NCBI GenBank assembly: GCA_025056565.1
Contig: JANWWA010000011.1
Span: 50,371-114,370 of the forward strand
DNA: 64,000 nt
Source of the DNA: Chloroherpetonaceae bacterium
Lineage (GTDB): Bacteria; Bacteroidota; Chlorobiia; Chlorobiales; Thermochlorobacteraceae
Direction: 5' to 3'
Shown: in pieces, positions 55,522 through 64,000 of the stretch
Layout of the letters: every line of letters begins with the position of its first letter
Position numbering within the stretch: the stretch's first letter is position 1
The notes under the pieces: model-generated
Database searches by the model: none
What the model was told of the DNA's origin: nothing
The model's input: the letters and a program-made list of their open reading frames with translations, nothing else
Translations under genes and position numbers: made by a program

Positions 55522-58056
55522 ATGCCCTTTGATGCATTTGTGTGGAGAATGGCTTGGCGCGATAGCCGCACGCACTGGCGCAAACTGTTGCTTTTTATGT
55601 CGTCTATTGTGCTTGGCGTGGCGGCACTGGTTGCCATCAGCTCGCTTGGCGACAGTTTGCAGCGCTCGGTTCGCACACAGGCAAAATCTCTCTTAGGTGC
55701 AGATTTACTTCTGGAGTCACGGCAGCCCTTTTCACCTGCAGTGGAACAGCTTATTGACTCACTGGGTGAGCACTCCCGTGAGGTAGATTTTTCATCCATG
55801 GTCTATTTTACCAAAAGCGGGGACACACGCTTTGTGCAAGTGCGTGCTCTCGATGGCAAATTTCCCTATTACGGAAGTCTGCTCACCGACCCCGATAGCG
55901 CGTCTCAGACATTTCGCAGTGGCTTTCAAGCCCTCGTCGATGCCCCTCTGATGCTTCAATTTCAAGCCTCAATTGGCGACACGATTAAACTTGGCGAAGC
56001 CTATTTTAGGATTGCAGGCGTGCTGAAGGAAGTCGCTGGCGAAGCAGTTGTCACGGCATTAGTCGGACCGCGCATTTACATTCCGCTGCAGACCTTGCCT
56101 GACACCAAGCTAATTCAATACGGCAGCCGTGTTACCTACAAAGCTTACTTCAAGTTCCCGCCTGAAAAAGATTTAGTAGCACTTACCACATTGCTTCGCT
56201 CAAAGCTGGAAAAAGAGTCCGTCTCGCTCGTTACTGCTGAATCGCGTCAAGCCTCATTAGGTCGGGCGCTGGAAAACCTCTACCGTTTTCTCAATTTGGT
56301 TGGCTTTATTGCACTGCTTCTTGGTGGCATTGGGGTTGCTAGTGCCATCAGCGTGCATATCAAGCAGCAACTGAATACAGTGGCTGTGCTGCGTTGTTTA
56401 GGCGCTCGTGCTGCACAGGCTCTTTGGATTTACCTTATTCAAGCTCTGGTGATGGGCTTTTTGGGCGCACTTGTTGGAGCTTTGCTCGGTTCTGGCACGC
56501 AATTTCTTTTGCCGTTCATCTTAGGTGATTTATTGCCCATCAAACTCGAGACCACCTTTTCACTTACTGCAATTTGGCACGGGTTATTAGTTGGGCTTAG
56601 CCTTTCTGCAGCATTTGCACTCTTGCCGCTTCTTGGTGTTCGCAATGTCTCACCGCTGCGAGTGTTGCGTGCAGCTTTCGAGGAGCAACCGTTGCCCGCA
56701 GACGCACTGCGCTGGCTTGTCTATGCTCTTATTGCTGGCAGCATTGTGCTTTTTTCAATTTGGCAGACGGCGCCGCTGCGTGCGGGTTGGCTTACAGGAC
56801 TTTTCTTTGCGCTGTCTATTGGTCTTGCGTTTGGCTTACTTGCGCTGGTTGCAAGACTGCTTGTCGTCGGTGCCCGAGTTTTTTTTCCTGCTTTATGGTC
56901 ATACACATGGCGACAAGGGCTTGCCAATCTTTATCGCCCAAATAACCAAACGCTCACGCTCATTGTCTCACTTGGTTTTGGCACGTTTTTGATTTCTACC
57001 GTTTATCTATCGCAAGCCACGCTGTTGGGTGAAATCTCTCTTTCAGCAAGCGAGCGCAATCAGCCCAATATGGTACTTTTTGACATTCAGCCTGACCAAC
57101 GCGCTGGTCTTGAGCAACTTGTGCAAACCTTTCAGATGCCTGTCTTGCAAATCATTCCCGTTGTCACAATGCGCCTTCAATCGCTCAACGGTAGAGATAT
57201 TCAGCGAGACAGTGCGATTTCTGAAAATTCGTTTTTGCGGGCGGAGTTTCGCGCCACCTACCGTGACTCACTTCTCAGCACTGAGCAGCTTGTGGCAGGT
57301 CGCTTTGTTGGAAAAATACGCTCACTTCAAGACTCGATTCTGATTTCCGTTTCAGATTTTTTTGCACAAAGTCAAAACCTCCAGCTAGGCGATGAACTTA
57401 TTTTTGATGTGCAAGGCGTGCCTGTTAAAACCTACATTGGCAGCATTCGCCGCATAGATTTTCGGCGTGTGCAACCTGCCTTCACTTTGCTTTTTCCAGA
57501 TGGCGTGCTTAACGATGCGCCTCAGTTTTATGCGCTTCTTACACGCACGCCCTCTGCCGAGATTTCTGCCCATTTTCAGCGCGCTGTTGTGCAATCGTTT
57601 GCAAACGTGTCTATTATTGACCTTGCACTCATTCTTAATACCGTGAGCGCTGTTTTTGACAAAATTTCTCTGGTGATTCAATTTATGTCACTTTTCAGCA
57701 TTCTGACGGGGCTTACGGTGCTGGTCGGCTCTGTGCTTACCAGTCGGTATCAGCGAATGAAAGAAAGTGTGCTTTTGCGCACATTAGGCGCTACGCAGCG
57801 GCAAGTTGCTGCTATCATGGCTATTGAGTATGCCTTTTTAGGGGGCTTTGCAGCGGTTGCTGGCTTCGGTTTGGCTCTACTTAGCAGCTGGGCGCTTTCA
57901 TATTTCATCTTCGAGGCCCCCTTCTTGCCTTCGCTTCTTCCCCTTGCGATTGGCGCAACTTTGGTAATTAGTCTCACCGTCTTAGTTGGGTTAGCCATCA
58001 GCCGCGATGTGCTGACCAAACCCCCGCTTGAAGTGCTGCGTCTGGAAGCCTCATAG
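55522..58056 (+). CDS. FtsX-like ABC transporter permease (YbbP type)
   Basis: 844 residues. An N-terminal membrane helix (about 22-42) is followed by a periplasmic domain to about 250, a cluster of helices (about 255-470), a second large periplasmic domain, and a final cluster (about 725-840), as in YbbP. The FtsX-domain phrases FSILTGLTVLVGSVLTSRYQRMKESVLLRTLGATQRQVAAIMAIEYA and GFIALLLGGIGVASAISVHIKQQ are typical. It partners the upstream ATPase. A thioesterase/lipase tesA, which often accompanies ybbAP, is not adjacent. Confidence 0.92.
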   Translation: MPFDAFVWRMAWRDSRTHWRKLLLFMSSIVLGVAALVAISSLGDSLQRSVRTQAKSLLGADLLLESRQPFSPAVEQLIDSLGEHSREVDFSSMVYFTKSGDTRFVQVRALDGKFPYYGSLLTDPDSASQTFRSGFQALVDAPLMLQFQASIGDTIKLGEAYFRIAGVLKEVAGEAVVTALVGPRIYIPLQTLPDTKLIQYGSRVTYKAYFKFPPEKDLVALTTLLRSKLEKESVSLVTAESRQASLGRALENLYRFLNLVGFIALLLGGIGVASAISVHIKQQLNTVAVLRCLGARAAQALWIYLIQALVMGFLGALVGALLGSGTQFLLPFILGDLLPIKLETTFSLTAIWHGLLVGLSLSAAFALLPLLGVRNVSPLRVLRAAFEEQPLPADALRWLVYALIAGSIVLFSIWQTAPLRAGWLTGLFFALSIGLAFGLLALVARLLVVGARVFFPALWSYTWRQGLANLYRPNNQTLTLIVSLGFGTFLISTVYLSQATLLGEISLSASERNQPNMVLFDIQPDQRAGLEQLVQTFQMPVLQIIPVVTMRLQSLNGRDIQRDSAISENSFLRAEFRATYRDSLLSTEQLVAGRFVGKIRSLQDSILISVSDFFAQSQNLQLGDELIFDVQGVPVKTYIGSIRRIDFRRVQPAFTLLFPDGVLNDAPQFYALLTRTPSAEISAHFQRAVVQSFANVSIIDLALILNTVSAVFDKISLVIQFMSLFSILTGLTVLVGSVLTSRYQRMKESVLLRTLGATQRQVAAIMAIEYAFLGGFAAVAGFGLALLSSWALSYFIFEAPFLPSLLPLAIGATLVISLTVLVGLAISRDVLTKPPLEVLRLEAS

Positions 58057-58168
58057 AGCGCTGGTGCTTACTGCTCCTTATTTGCATTCGTAGCGCGGTG
58101 TAGATTTATGTCGTTTTAACTGAAAATTCCTATCTTCGCTCATACCTTAACCCAACGCTTCCCATACA

Positions 58169-60040
58169 ATGCGGCAGTGGATTTCTATTTTGCTTTTATT
58201 CTTCCCAACTTTTACCGCCTTTGCGCAAGTTACCCCTGACACGGCAGTGATTGTTAGCGAAATTATGTATGATCCTCCTGCGGATGCAAATTCTGCCGAT
58301 GAATTTGTGGAAGTCTTCAATACCAGCTTTACGCAATCGTTTAATTTGCGCAATTGGCGTCTCGGCGATGCTACCTCGCTACGCACAATTGCGGACACGA
58401 CAGCGGCTAACACGGGCAATGCAACGCTTCTTCCGCGCCGCTTTGCAGTCATCTTTACAGGTCCAGATTTTCGTCGGGCATTTGCTTATTACCGTCCTTT
58501 GATTCCAGCTGGTGCACTCATTTTACGCACCACTGCTAGCCTTGCTTTCAACAATACAGGCACAGAAACCGTCCGCTTGCTCAATGAGCGAGGCGACACG
58601 CTTGCAAGTTTTACTTACACAGGCGTCGCATCGAATCGTGGTCGTTCGCTTGAAAAAATTATCCTTAATCGCAACAATGCACCTACAAATTTTGCACCGA
58701 GTCTTAACATTGGTGGCACACCCGGCTCCATGAATTCCGTTACTCCCAAAGACCGTGACCTTGCGCTACGCATTGATGAACGATTTTCTACGCCGCCTCA
58801 AACCACGATTACGATTCCTTACACCATTCAAAATCGTGGCCTGTTGCCGTTTGGCAATGGCGCAATTACACGCATCTTTGAAGACCGTAACCGCAATGGT
58901 CTTGGTGACATCGCCGAGCAAATTAGCACCTCTACGCTCCTGCGCGACCTTGCACCCAGAGATTCAATTCGCCAATTTTTCACTTATACTCCTCGCTCCT
59001 CTGAGCCAGTGGATTTTATTCTTACGCTCAGCCTTGCAGGTGATGAAGATACTACAAACAATATTGTGCGCACACGTCTTTTCTTAGGCACGGCACAAAG
59101 GGCAGTGGTTATTAACGAGATTATGTATGCACCGATTCAAGACCCTAATGATTTTAAGCCTGACCAGCCTGAGTATGTGGAGCTCTTTAACCGAAGCAGT
59201 GCGCCAGTTGATTTGCGTGGTTGGTTTCTTACTGATGCACCAAATGAACGTGGAGAATTTAGTCGCTTTTTCTTTGCGCAAGATTCGCTTGAGAATTATG
59301 TTCTGCAACCAAACGAATATGCGGTCATTGCGCCTGACCGTGCTACAGTGCGCGATAGCACGCGTCTGGTTCGGTTTTTCACTTACTTACAGCGCGACCG
59401 CACCGCCAAGCTCTTTACATCGGTGCGTTCCAGTCCAACCAGCCGCACCAACCTCTCTGAATTTGGTCTCCGCAGCGACGGCGACCTTGTCGCACTTTAC
59501 GACCACACAGGCTTTTTAGTGGATTCAGTGCGCTACTCGCCACGCTGGCATCATCCATTTTTCTCCTCTACGCGTGGGCTTTCGCTGGAACGCATTAGTC
59601 CTAACGCAGAAAGCAATGATGCGCGCAACTGGACCACTTCTACGAACCGCGAGTTTGGTGGCACACCCGCTCGGCAAAATAGTGTCTTTGCACCACCTCC
59701 TGACCTCTCTGGCAGCACTTCTACGCTGGCACTTTCGCCAAATCCTTTTTCACCTGACGGCGATGGACGTGATGACTTTCTGGTGATTCGCTATCAACTT
59801 CAGAGTGCAGTTAATCGAATTCGCATTAAGATTTTTGATGCCAGAGGCAGATTGGTGCGCACCTTAGCAAATAGCGAACCTTCTGGTGCACAGGGTGAAA
59901 TTATTTGGGACGGCTTGGACGATAACCGTCAGCCCCTTCGTATCGGCATTTACATCATCTACCTCGAAGCGCTGGACGCCAATTCTGCCCTTATTGAAAC
60001 GCTGCGTCAAACTACTGTTTTAGCAAAACCAATGCAGTAA
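58169..60040 (+). CDS. Secreted lamin-tail-domain protein with FlgD-like C-terminal domain
   Basis: 623 residues. A signal peptide (about 1-20) precedes two lamin-tail domains, the first near 25-160 (VIVSEIMYDPPADANSADEFVEVFN) and the second near 315-470 (VVINEIMYAPIQDPNDF, YVELFNRSSAPVDLRGW). Between them is an Ig-like/CARDB-type stretch. The last 95 residues form a FlgD-type Ig-like domain (LSPNPFSPDGDGRDDFLVIRY, IKIFDARGRLVRTL, GIYIIYLEALD), common at the end of secreted proteins in this lineage and often used for type IX secretion sorting. It is probably a surface-bound or extracellular protein. It stands alone, convergent with aldehyde dehydrogenase. Confidence 0.82.
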   Translation: MRQWISILLLFFPTFTAFAQVTPDTAVIVSEIMYDPPADANSADEFVEVFNTSFTQSFNLRNWRLGDATSLRTIADTTAANTGNATLLPRRFAVIFTGPDFRRAFAYYRPLIPAGALILRTTASLAFNNTGTETVRLLNERGDTLASFTYTGVASNRGRSLEKIILNRNNAPTNFAPSLNIGGTPGSMNSVTPKDRDLALRIDERFSTPPQTTITIPYTIQNRGLLPFGNGAITRIFEDRNRNGLGDIAEQISTSTLLRDLAPRDSIRQFFTYTPRSSEPVDFILTLSLAGDEDTTNNIVRTRLFLGTAQRAVVINEIMYAPIQDPNDFKPDQPEYVELFNRSSAPVDLRGWFLTDAPNERGEFSRFFFAQDSLENYVLQPNEYAVIAPDRATVRDSTRLVRFFTYLQRDRTAKLFTSVRSSPTSRTNLSEFGLRSDGDLVALYDHTGFLVDSVRYSPRWHHPFFSSTRGLSLERISPNAESNDARNWTTSTNREFGGTPARQNSVFAPPPDLSGSTSTLALSPNPFSPDGDGRDDFLVIRYQLQSAVNRIRIKIFDARGRLVRTLANSEPSGAQGEIIWDGLDDNRQPLRIGIYIIYLEALDANSALIETLRQTTVLAKPMQ

Positions 60041-60091
60041 GAACTGCTGCAGCGTCTATGCTTAACAGTGCATCAACTTTCTCTCCACTTT

Positions 60092-61603
60092 TCAACTTTC
60101 ACTCCTTGCTTCTTTATACGTATCAATTTGTGCGCGCTGCAAGGTGCCGCTAAAATCCACATAAATTGTTTTTGTTTCGCTGAAAAAGTCATAGACTTGC
60201 CAGCCACCTTCACGATGTCCGTTGCCTGTTTGCTTCACGCCACCAAAGGGCAAATGCGCCTCTGCCCCAATTGTGGGTGCATTGATGTAAGTAATGCCCG
60301 CTTCAAAATCACGCATCGCTTGGAAAGCTAAATTGATATTTTTCGTGTAAAGCGATGAAGAAAGTCCGTAGCGCACGCTGTTTAAAATCTGCACGGCTTC
60401 TTCAAAAGTCTTAAATTTTATTACGGAGAGCACAGGTCCAAAAATTTCTTCTTGTGCAATGCGATAATCCCATTGCACATTTGTAAAGATTGTTGGTTCA
60501 ATGAAGTAACCATTCTCCAAGCCATTTCCTGTTGCGCGTTTGCCGCCAATTACGCACGTGGCTCCTTCTTTTTTGCCAATTTCAATGTAGTTCAGAATGC
60601 GCTTCATCTGCGCTTCGTTGATGACAGGTCCGATGTCAACGCCTTCATCGTTACCGTAACCCAGTTTCAGTTTTTCGACGCGCTTGACGAGCATTTCGAC
60701 AAATTTGTCGTGAATTTTCTCGTGTAGCAGTAATCGGCTGGTTGCGGTGCAACGCTGTCCTGTCGTGCCAAAGGCGCCCCACACCACGCCCTCAAGCGCT
60801 AACTTCAAGTCTGCGTCATCCATTAGGATCACGGCATTTTTCCCGCCCATTTCAAGCGAGACGCGCTTGTGCTGTTTTGCACAGTTTTGCGCCACGATTG
60901 CGCCAGTTTGCGTCGAGCCTGTAAAAGAAATGAGGTTGATGTTGGGGTCATCGACAACCGCCTTGCCGACTTCATCGCCACCGTGCACCAGATTAATCAC
61001 ACCTTCTGGCACGCCCGCTTCAATTAAGATTTCGACAAGCGTGTGGGCGGTTTTGGGCGTCTCCATTGCTGGCTTAAAGACAACGGTATTTCCGCACAGC
61101 AAGGCTGGAAAAATTTTCCAAGTTGGAATAGCCAGCGGAAAGTTCCAAGGCGTAATACACCCAGCGACGCCTACGGGCTGGCGTATGGTCATTGCAAACT
61201 TATTTGGCAGTTCTGAGGGCACGGTATAACCAAATAGCCTTCGTCCCTCTGCTGCAGCGTAGTAAGCCGTATCAATTCCTTCTTGCACATCGCCTTTGGT
61301 TTCGGTAAGGATTTTGCCCATCTCGCGTGTCATCTCGCGAGCAATTTCTTCTTTGCGCGCCTCTAAAATCATTCCTGCTTTGCGGATAATATCGCCGCGC
61401 TTGGGCGCGGGCACCAGTCGCCAACACTTGTAGGCTTCACGTGCGGCTTCAGCCGCGGCTTGCACATCGCTTTTTGCCGATTGTGGAAATTTGCCAATGC
61501 GGTCTTTGATATGAGCCGGATTGACTTTGACGAATGTCTTGCCCGATGCCGCAGGCTGCCACTTGCCGCCGATATAGTTGTGGTAAATCATTGCTTGCTC
61601 CAT
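60092..61603 (-). CDS. Aldehyde dehydrogenase family protein
   Basis: 503 residues from the ATG at 61603 (MEQAMIYHNYIGGKW); an ATG at 61591 is also possible. The NAD(P) enzyme oxidises an aldehyde to a carboxylic acid. TPWNFPLAIPTWKIFPALLCGNTVVFKPA, the catalytic Glu in LEMGGKNA, the catalytic Cys in GTTGQRCTATSRL and the C-terminal PFGGVKQTGNG motif are complete. The GTTGQRCTATSR form is shared by enzymes acting on 2,5-dioxopentanoate and similar semialdehydes, but the substrate cannot be assigned. It is convergent with the lamin-tail gene and divergent from the WYL regulator. A TATATTTG element at 61624-61631 lies near its start without a matching upstream TTG. Confidence 0.92.
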   Translation of the reverse strand: MEQAMIYHNYIGGKWQPAASGKTFVKVNPAHIKDRIGKFPQSAKSDVQAAAEAAREAYKCWRLVPAPKRGDIIRKAGMILEARKEEIAREMTREMGKILTETKGDVQEGIDTAYYAAAEGRRLFGYTVPSELPNKFAMTIRQPVGVAGCITPWNFPLAIPTWKIFPALLCGNTVVFKPAMETPKTAHTLVEILIEAGVPEGVINLVHGGDEVGKAVVDDPNINLISFTGSTQTGAIVAQNCAKQHKRVSLEMGGKNAVILMDDADLKLALEGVVWGAFGTTGQRCTATSRLLLHEKIHDKFVEMLVKRVEKLKLGYGNDEGVDIGPVINEAQMKRILNYIEIGKKEGATCVIGGKRATGNGLENGYFIEPTIFTNVQWDYRIAQEEIFGPVLSVIKFKTFEEAVQILNSVRYGLSSSLYTKNINLAFQAMRDFEAGITYINAPTIGAEAHLPFGGVKQTGNGHREGGWQVYDFFSETKTIYVDFSGTLQRAQIDTYKEARSES

Positions 61604-61763
61604 TTTCAGAAACGGTAATATGCCAAATATAACGCTTGCATCAACTTCTCTCCTCTCCAAAGGATAGCCCCTCAGAGCACCTTGAATGCGAAAAATTTTT
61701 CGCCAAATTTTAACTTGGACAGCCTTTGTCCTAGGTCTCTCTTTAACTTCAAGCGCAAGTTCT

Positions 61764-62771
61764 ATGACAACATCAAACGCACAACATGTTCGTCAGCAGC
61801 GTTCTCGTCCGCCGCTCATGCGTATGCACCATATCGTTTCGGCACTGCAAGAAGGCAGGTATCCGAATTGCGCGTCGCTGGCAAAGCAGTTAGAGGTTAG
61901 CCCAAAGACGATTCAGCGCGACATTGAGTATATGATATACCAGCTGGGTGCCCCGATTGGATACGACAGTTCGCGCAAAGGTTACTATTTCACGGAGCCA
62001 AACTGGTTTTTGCCTCAGGTATTTCTCAGAGAGTCGGAGCGCTCGGCGATGGCAATTGCAGAGAAAATCTTGGAGCAGTATAGCGGACTGCCCGCCTACG
62101 ACGATGTCAAGGCAGCGTTTGAGAAGTTTTTCAAACAGTTGCCTCAAGATGATGCAGCCCTGCGCACGGAAAATGCTTTGTTCTCGTTTGAACCGCCCCC
62201 AAGTTCAAGCGTAGAAAAAGCCATTTTCCGCACCGTGCAGGCAGCTGCCTCTATGCAAAGGAAAATCAAGATGCGCTACCATACGGCATATAGCAACACG
62301 CTGAGCGAGCGCATCGTGCATCCATATCACTTTCACCAATCGGAAGGGATATGGTATCTCATCGCATACTGCGAACTGCGTCAGCAAGTGCTCACCTTTG
62401 CCATGAACCGCATTCAGGATGCCGTGCAACTTGATGAGGCTTTTGTGAGAGACGACAGCTTTGACCTTCAGCAGTTTCTGGCAACGGCGTTTTTGATGTT
62501 TAAGGGTGATCGGTGTTATACGGTTCGGATTCGCTTTTCCCCTTACCAAGCGCGGTGGATTCGGGAGCGAGTTTGGCATGCGACGCAGCGCTTGGAAGAT
62601 GAGCCTGACGGCTCGCTGGTGCTCTCGTTTAAGGTGGAAAATCTCCATGCAGCGCGTCTTTGGGTTATGAAATACGGCGCGGAAGCCGAAGTGCTGGAGC
62701 CTGAAGCGCTACGCGACCTCATTCGCCAAGAAATTAGCAAAATGATTGAGCTGTATAGCCGAAAATCTTAG
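61764..62771 (+). CDS. WYL-domain transcriptional regulator
   Basis: 335 residues from the ATG at 61764. The N-terminal part has a DeoR-like helix-turn-helix (IVSALQEGRYPNCASLAKQLEVSPKTIQRDIEYM), and the middle carries the WYL core (IVHPYHFHQSEGIWYLIAYCE), followed by a WCX-type C-terminal domain. WYL proteins sense a ligand, often nucleic-acid-related, and regulate DNA-processing or CRISPR-Cas genes. The frame is open upstream to 61686 and would add 26 residues that look like a signal or membrane segment; I prefer the shorter start. It may control the possible cas8b-like gene at 63756. Confidence 0.82.
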   Translation: MTTSNAQHVRQQRSRPPLMRMHHIVSALQEGRYPNCASLAKQLEVSPKTIQRDIEYMIYQLGAPIGYDSSRKGYYFTEPNWFLPQVFLRESERSAMAIAEKILEQYSGLPAYDDVKAAFEKFFKQLPQDDAALRTENALFSFEPPPSSSVEKAIFRTVQAAASMQRKIKMRYHTAYSNTLSERIVHPYHFHQSEGIWYLIAYCELRQQVLTFAMNRIQDAVQLDEAFVRDDSFDLQQFLATAFLMFKGDRCYTVRIRFSPYQARWIRERVWHATQRLEDEPDGSLVLSFKVENLHAARLWVMKYGAEAEVLEPEALRDLIRQEISKMIELYSRKS

Positions 62772-62927
62772 CCATAAACAAGGGGGCAAGAATTATGAAG
62801 CAAGGCGCAAGCTACATATATTTGCAAGTCGCAATGCCACACTTACCGTTTAGAGAGTCAAAAAAGGTGTAACTTTTGCTGAGTGTTTGACCAATGAGAA
62901 TTCTTGCAACGCTAAACATTGAAACCA

Positions 62928-63407
62928 ATGCCCTACGCCAATATCTCTGCCAGTCTCTCCGATGCGGATGTGCGTGCGATTCGTGAGGCGCTTGAGAGCA
63001 TCAGAGCCAAACTTCCGTTCCTTGTTACGCTTACACCTAAGGAGCGGCGCAGCCTTGTCAAGATGGGCGAAAAGAGCGTTCCATTTGTGCAGCAATGCTT
63101 GCAAGCGGTGAAGGACAACCCCTCGCTGATGCCGCCCACATTCAATGTGCGCGAATTTGAAGCCGATGTCAATTTGGCTTCCACGCTGCTCCCGATTTTG
63201 CTAGCCGTGCAAGACCTTGCTGCCAAAATTGACGATACGCTTTTAGCTGTTGGCAGCGAGGCGATGCGCCAGAGCAATGATGTCTATGCGCAGGTGAAAC
63301 TGAATGCACGCCGCAATCCCGCGATGAAAGCGACAGCCGAACAACTCGCCACCCGCTTTAAGGCTATTGGTGAGGGTCGGCGCAAGAAGTCGGCATCCAA
63401 GTCTTAG
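62928..63407 (+). CDS. Conserved-looking hypothetical protein
   Basis: 159 residues from the ATG at 62928; an upstream in-frame TTG at 62919 is less likely. The sequence starts PYANISASLSDADVRAIREALESI, then LPFLVTLTPKERRSLVKMGEKSVPFVQQCL, and ends in a helical basic tail (GEGRRKKSASKS). This layout matches an uncharacterised family I have seen in Bacteroidetes and cyanobacteria, with no known function. No signal peptide or membrane helix is seen. It lies between the WYL regulator and the 21-bp repeat region. Confidence 0.65.
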   Translation: MPYANISASLSDADVRAIREALESIRAKLPFLVTLTPKERRSLVKMGEKSVPFVQQCLQAVKDNPSLMPPTFNVREFEADVNLASTLLPILLAVQDLAAKIDDTLLAVGSEAMRQSNDVYAQVKLNARRNPAMKATAEQLATRFKAIGEGRRKKSASKS

Positions 63408-63453
63408 GGTGCGCTGTGTTTCCCCGTCGTGCTCTCCTTTATGAGGCTCAGGG

Positions 63454-63693
63454 GGAGATGCTCCACCCTCCAAGCGTGATGAATCGTGTTCTGAGGTAGA
63501 TTCCTCTCCCTTCAAAGGAGATTCATCTTCTGCCGAAGGCAATTCATTAGGTTTGGCGACAGAGGTATCTGGCTTAGAGGGAGCTTTATCTGGCTTGTAG
63601 GTCGATTTATCCAGTTTGCCGAGAGATGCATCTTGCTTAGTAGGAGATACATCACGCTCAGAGGTAGATGCATTTGGAGTATTAGGAGAATTT
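63454..63693. repeat. 21-bp degenerate tandem repeat (about 11 units)
   Basis: Eleven complete units of exactly 21 bases follow without insertion or deletion, from 63454 to 63684, with a partial unit after. The core is near GATGCATC, which is its own reverse complement. In one plus-strand frame each unit reads as a heptapeptide with Asp at position 2 and, in most units, Ser at position 4, broken by a TAG (63598-63600). The minus strand gives a similar frame with no stop but no ATG. Neither strand has an intact gene here. Constant phase suggests a former coding minisatellite; copies are too divergent and too short for a CRISPR array. Confidence 0.7.
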
Positions 63694-63755
63694 GTACCAA
63701 AAAAGTCTATACCGTTGAATGAACTAATGGTAATTTAGAACTACAAAATTAAAGT

Positions 63756-64000
63756 ATGCTTGACACGCTACTCCAAATTGGACGGATATTCCGAGAAGAA
63801 AAGCGGCTGTATCATCATCGATACATCAAGCCTGCGCCTGTGCCTGACAAGAAGAATCCCATTACTTTTCTCTCAATTCCTGTAAGCGCAGATTTTAAGT
63901 TCGACTTGGACAACATTCAGGAAGTCCCTGAAAATCAGCGCGACAGGCTGTATTACCTGACATTCAAAACATCGGACACAGATGGGTTTGTAAAATATCT
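63756..64000 (+). CDS. N-terminal part of a possible Cas8b/Csh1-type (TM1802 family) protein; 3' end outside window
   Basis: 81 codons from the ATG at 63756 to the window edge. The start MLDTLLQIGRIFREEKR and the stretch NPITFLSIPVSADFKFDLDN, then LYYLTFKTSDTDGFVKY, resemble the beginning of type I-B Cas8b (Csh1) proteins, which often start with a similar LLQIG helix. The family is divergent and only a fragment is visible, so this is a guess based on remembered N-termini. The upstream WYL regulator is consistent, since WYL proteins often head type I CRISPR-Cas operons. Nothing else in the window confirms it. Confidence 0.4.
   Translation, partial: MLDTLLQIGRIFREEKRLYHHRYIKPAPVPDKKNPITFLSIPVSADFKFDLDNIQEVPENQRDRLYYLTFKTSDTDGFVKY

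Noticed and set aside
62817..62824. TATATTTG as promoter of the hypothetical protein at 62928
   Set aside because: The -7 type element is perfect, but the upstream TTG is missing.
63454..63693. CRISPR array
   Set aside because: Units are 21 bases, directly adjacent, with no unique spacers, and they diverge along the whole length. A CRISPR array has near-identical repeats of 24-37 bases separated by unique spacers.
63512..63700. Small hydrophobic protein on the minus strand (MVQILLILQM...)
   Set aside because: It comes from reading the 21-bp repeat in one frame; no ribosome-binding site, and other frames of the repeat are equally open.

Overview
The window looks like one chromosome segment of a phototrophic member of the Chlorobi (Chloroherpeton / Thermochlorobacter-like side of the group). 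This placement is an inference. It rests on a BchF/BchV-type bacteriochlorophyllide hydratase, a gas-vesicle accessory operon, a SusC/SusD pair, TonB-family and lamin-tail secreted proteins typical of the Bacteroidetes/Chlorobi lineage, and three promoters of the form TTG-N19-TAnnTTTG. No rRNA, tRNA or CRISPR array was found. Genes are dense, mostly in short operons on both strands, and most gaps are under 300 bases.

Layout. 1-6500: the 3' end of recJ, a large lipoprotein, a short-chain dehydrogenase, a Memo-fold protein with substituted metal ligands, a DUF2520-type Rossmann protein, and a secreted TonB-C protein. 6500-15900: central metabolism (an orphan ABC ATPase, deoC, pta, mdh), secreted proteins, tryptophan 2,3-dioxygenase and the tRNA methylthiotransferase mtaB. 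15900-25300: a GalT-like protein, purK, acyl-CoA dehydrogenase divergent from 3-hydroxyacyl-CoA dehydrogenase, a phytol/dolichol kinase-like membrane protein, an RmlD-like reductase, and a split transketolase. The transketolase halves are separated by a 0.5 kb inverted-repeat-flanked unit carrying a broken four-helix-bundle gene. 25400-33300: a lipoprotein, guaB, an Uma2 protein, an N4-cytosine-type methyltransferase with an N-terminal helix-turn-helix, DegV, two response regulators (one with a PATAN/DUF4388-like tail) and bchF/bchV. 33500-40300: an EF-G-like GTPase, the mtnA-gvpF-gvpG-gvpL-gvpJ/M-gvpK cluster and a SirB1-type protein. 40300-48900: a PIG-L deacetylase, apt, and a molybdenum block (a MOT1-type molybdate transporter, moaA, moaD, moaE) with a TPR sensor histidine kinase inserted between moaD and moaE. 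48900-60040: susD/susC, NAD-type isocitrate dehydrogenase, an ABC/FtsX-type exporter and a lamin-tail-domain secreted protein. 60090-64000: aldehyde dehydrogenase, a WYL regulator, a small conserved-looking protein, a 21-bp tandem repeat, and the first 81 codons of a protein resembling Cas8b/Csh1, which suggests a type I-B CRISPR-Cas locus just beyond the right edge.

Together the genes fit a phototroph able to oxidise organic compounds: malate and isocitrate dehydrogenases, beta-oxidation-type enzymes, phosphotransacetylase, deoxyribose-phosphate aldolase, aldehyde dehydrogenase, and an O2-requiring tryptophan dioxygenase. The most unusual items are the inverted-repeat-bounded four-helix-bundle unit, the 21-bp repeat whose palindromic core reads as D-x-S heptads on both strands, the gas-vesicle cluster without a major shell gene or gvpN, the ligand-less Memo protein and the likely start of a CRISPR-Cas locus. 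All functional names come from reading motifs and remembered family features; no database search was run.
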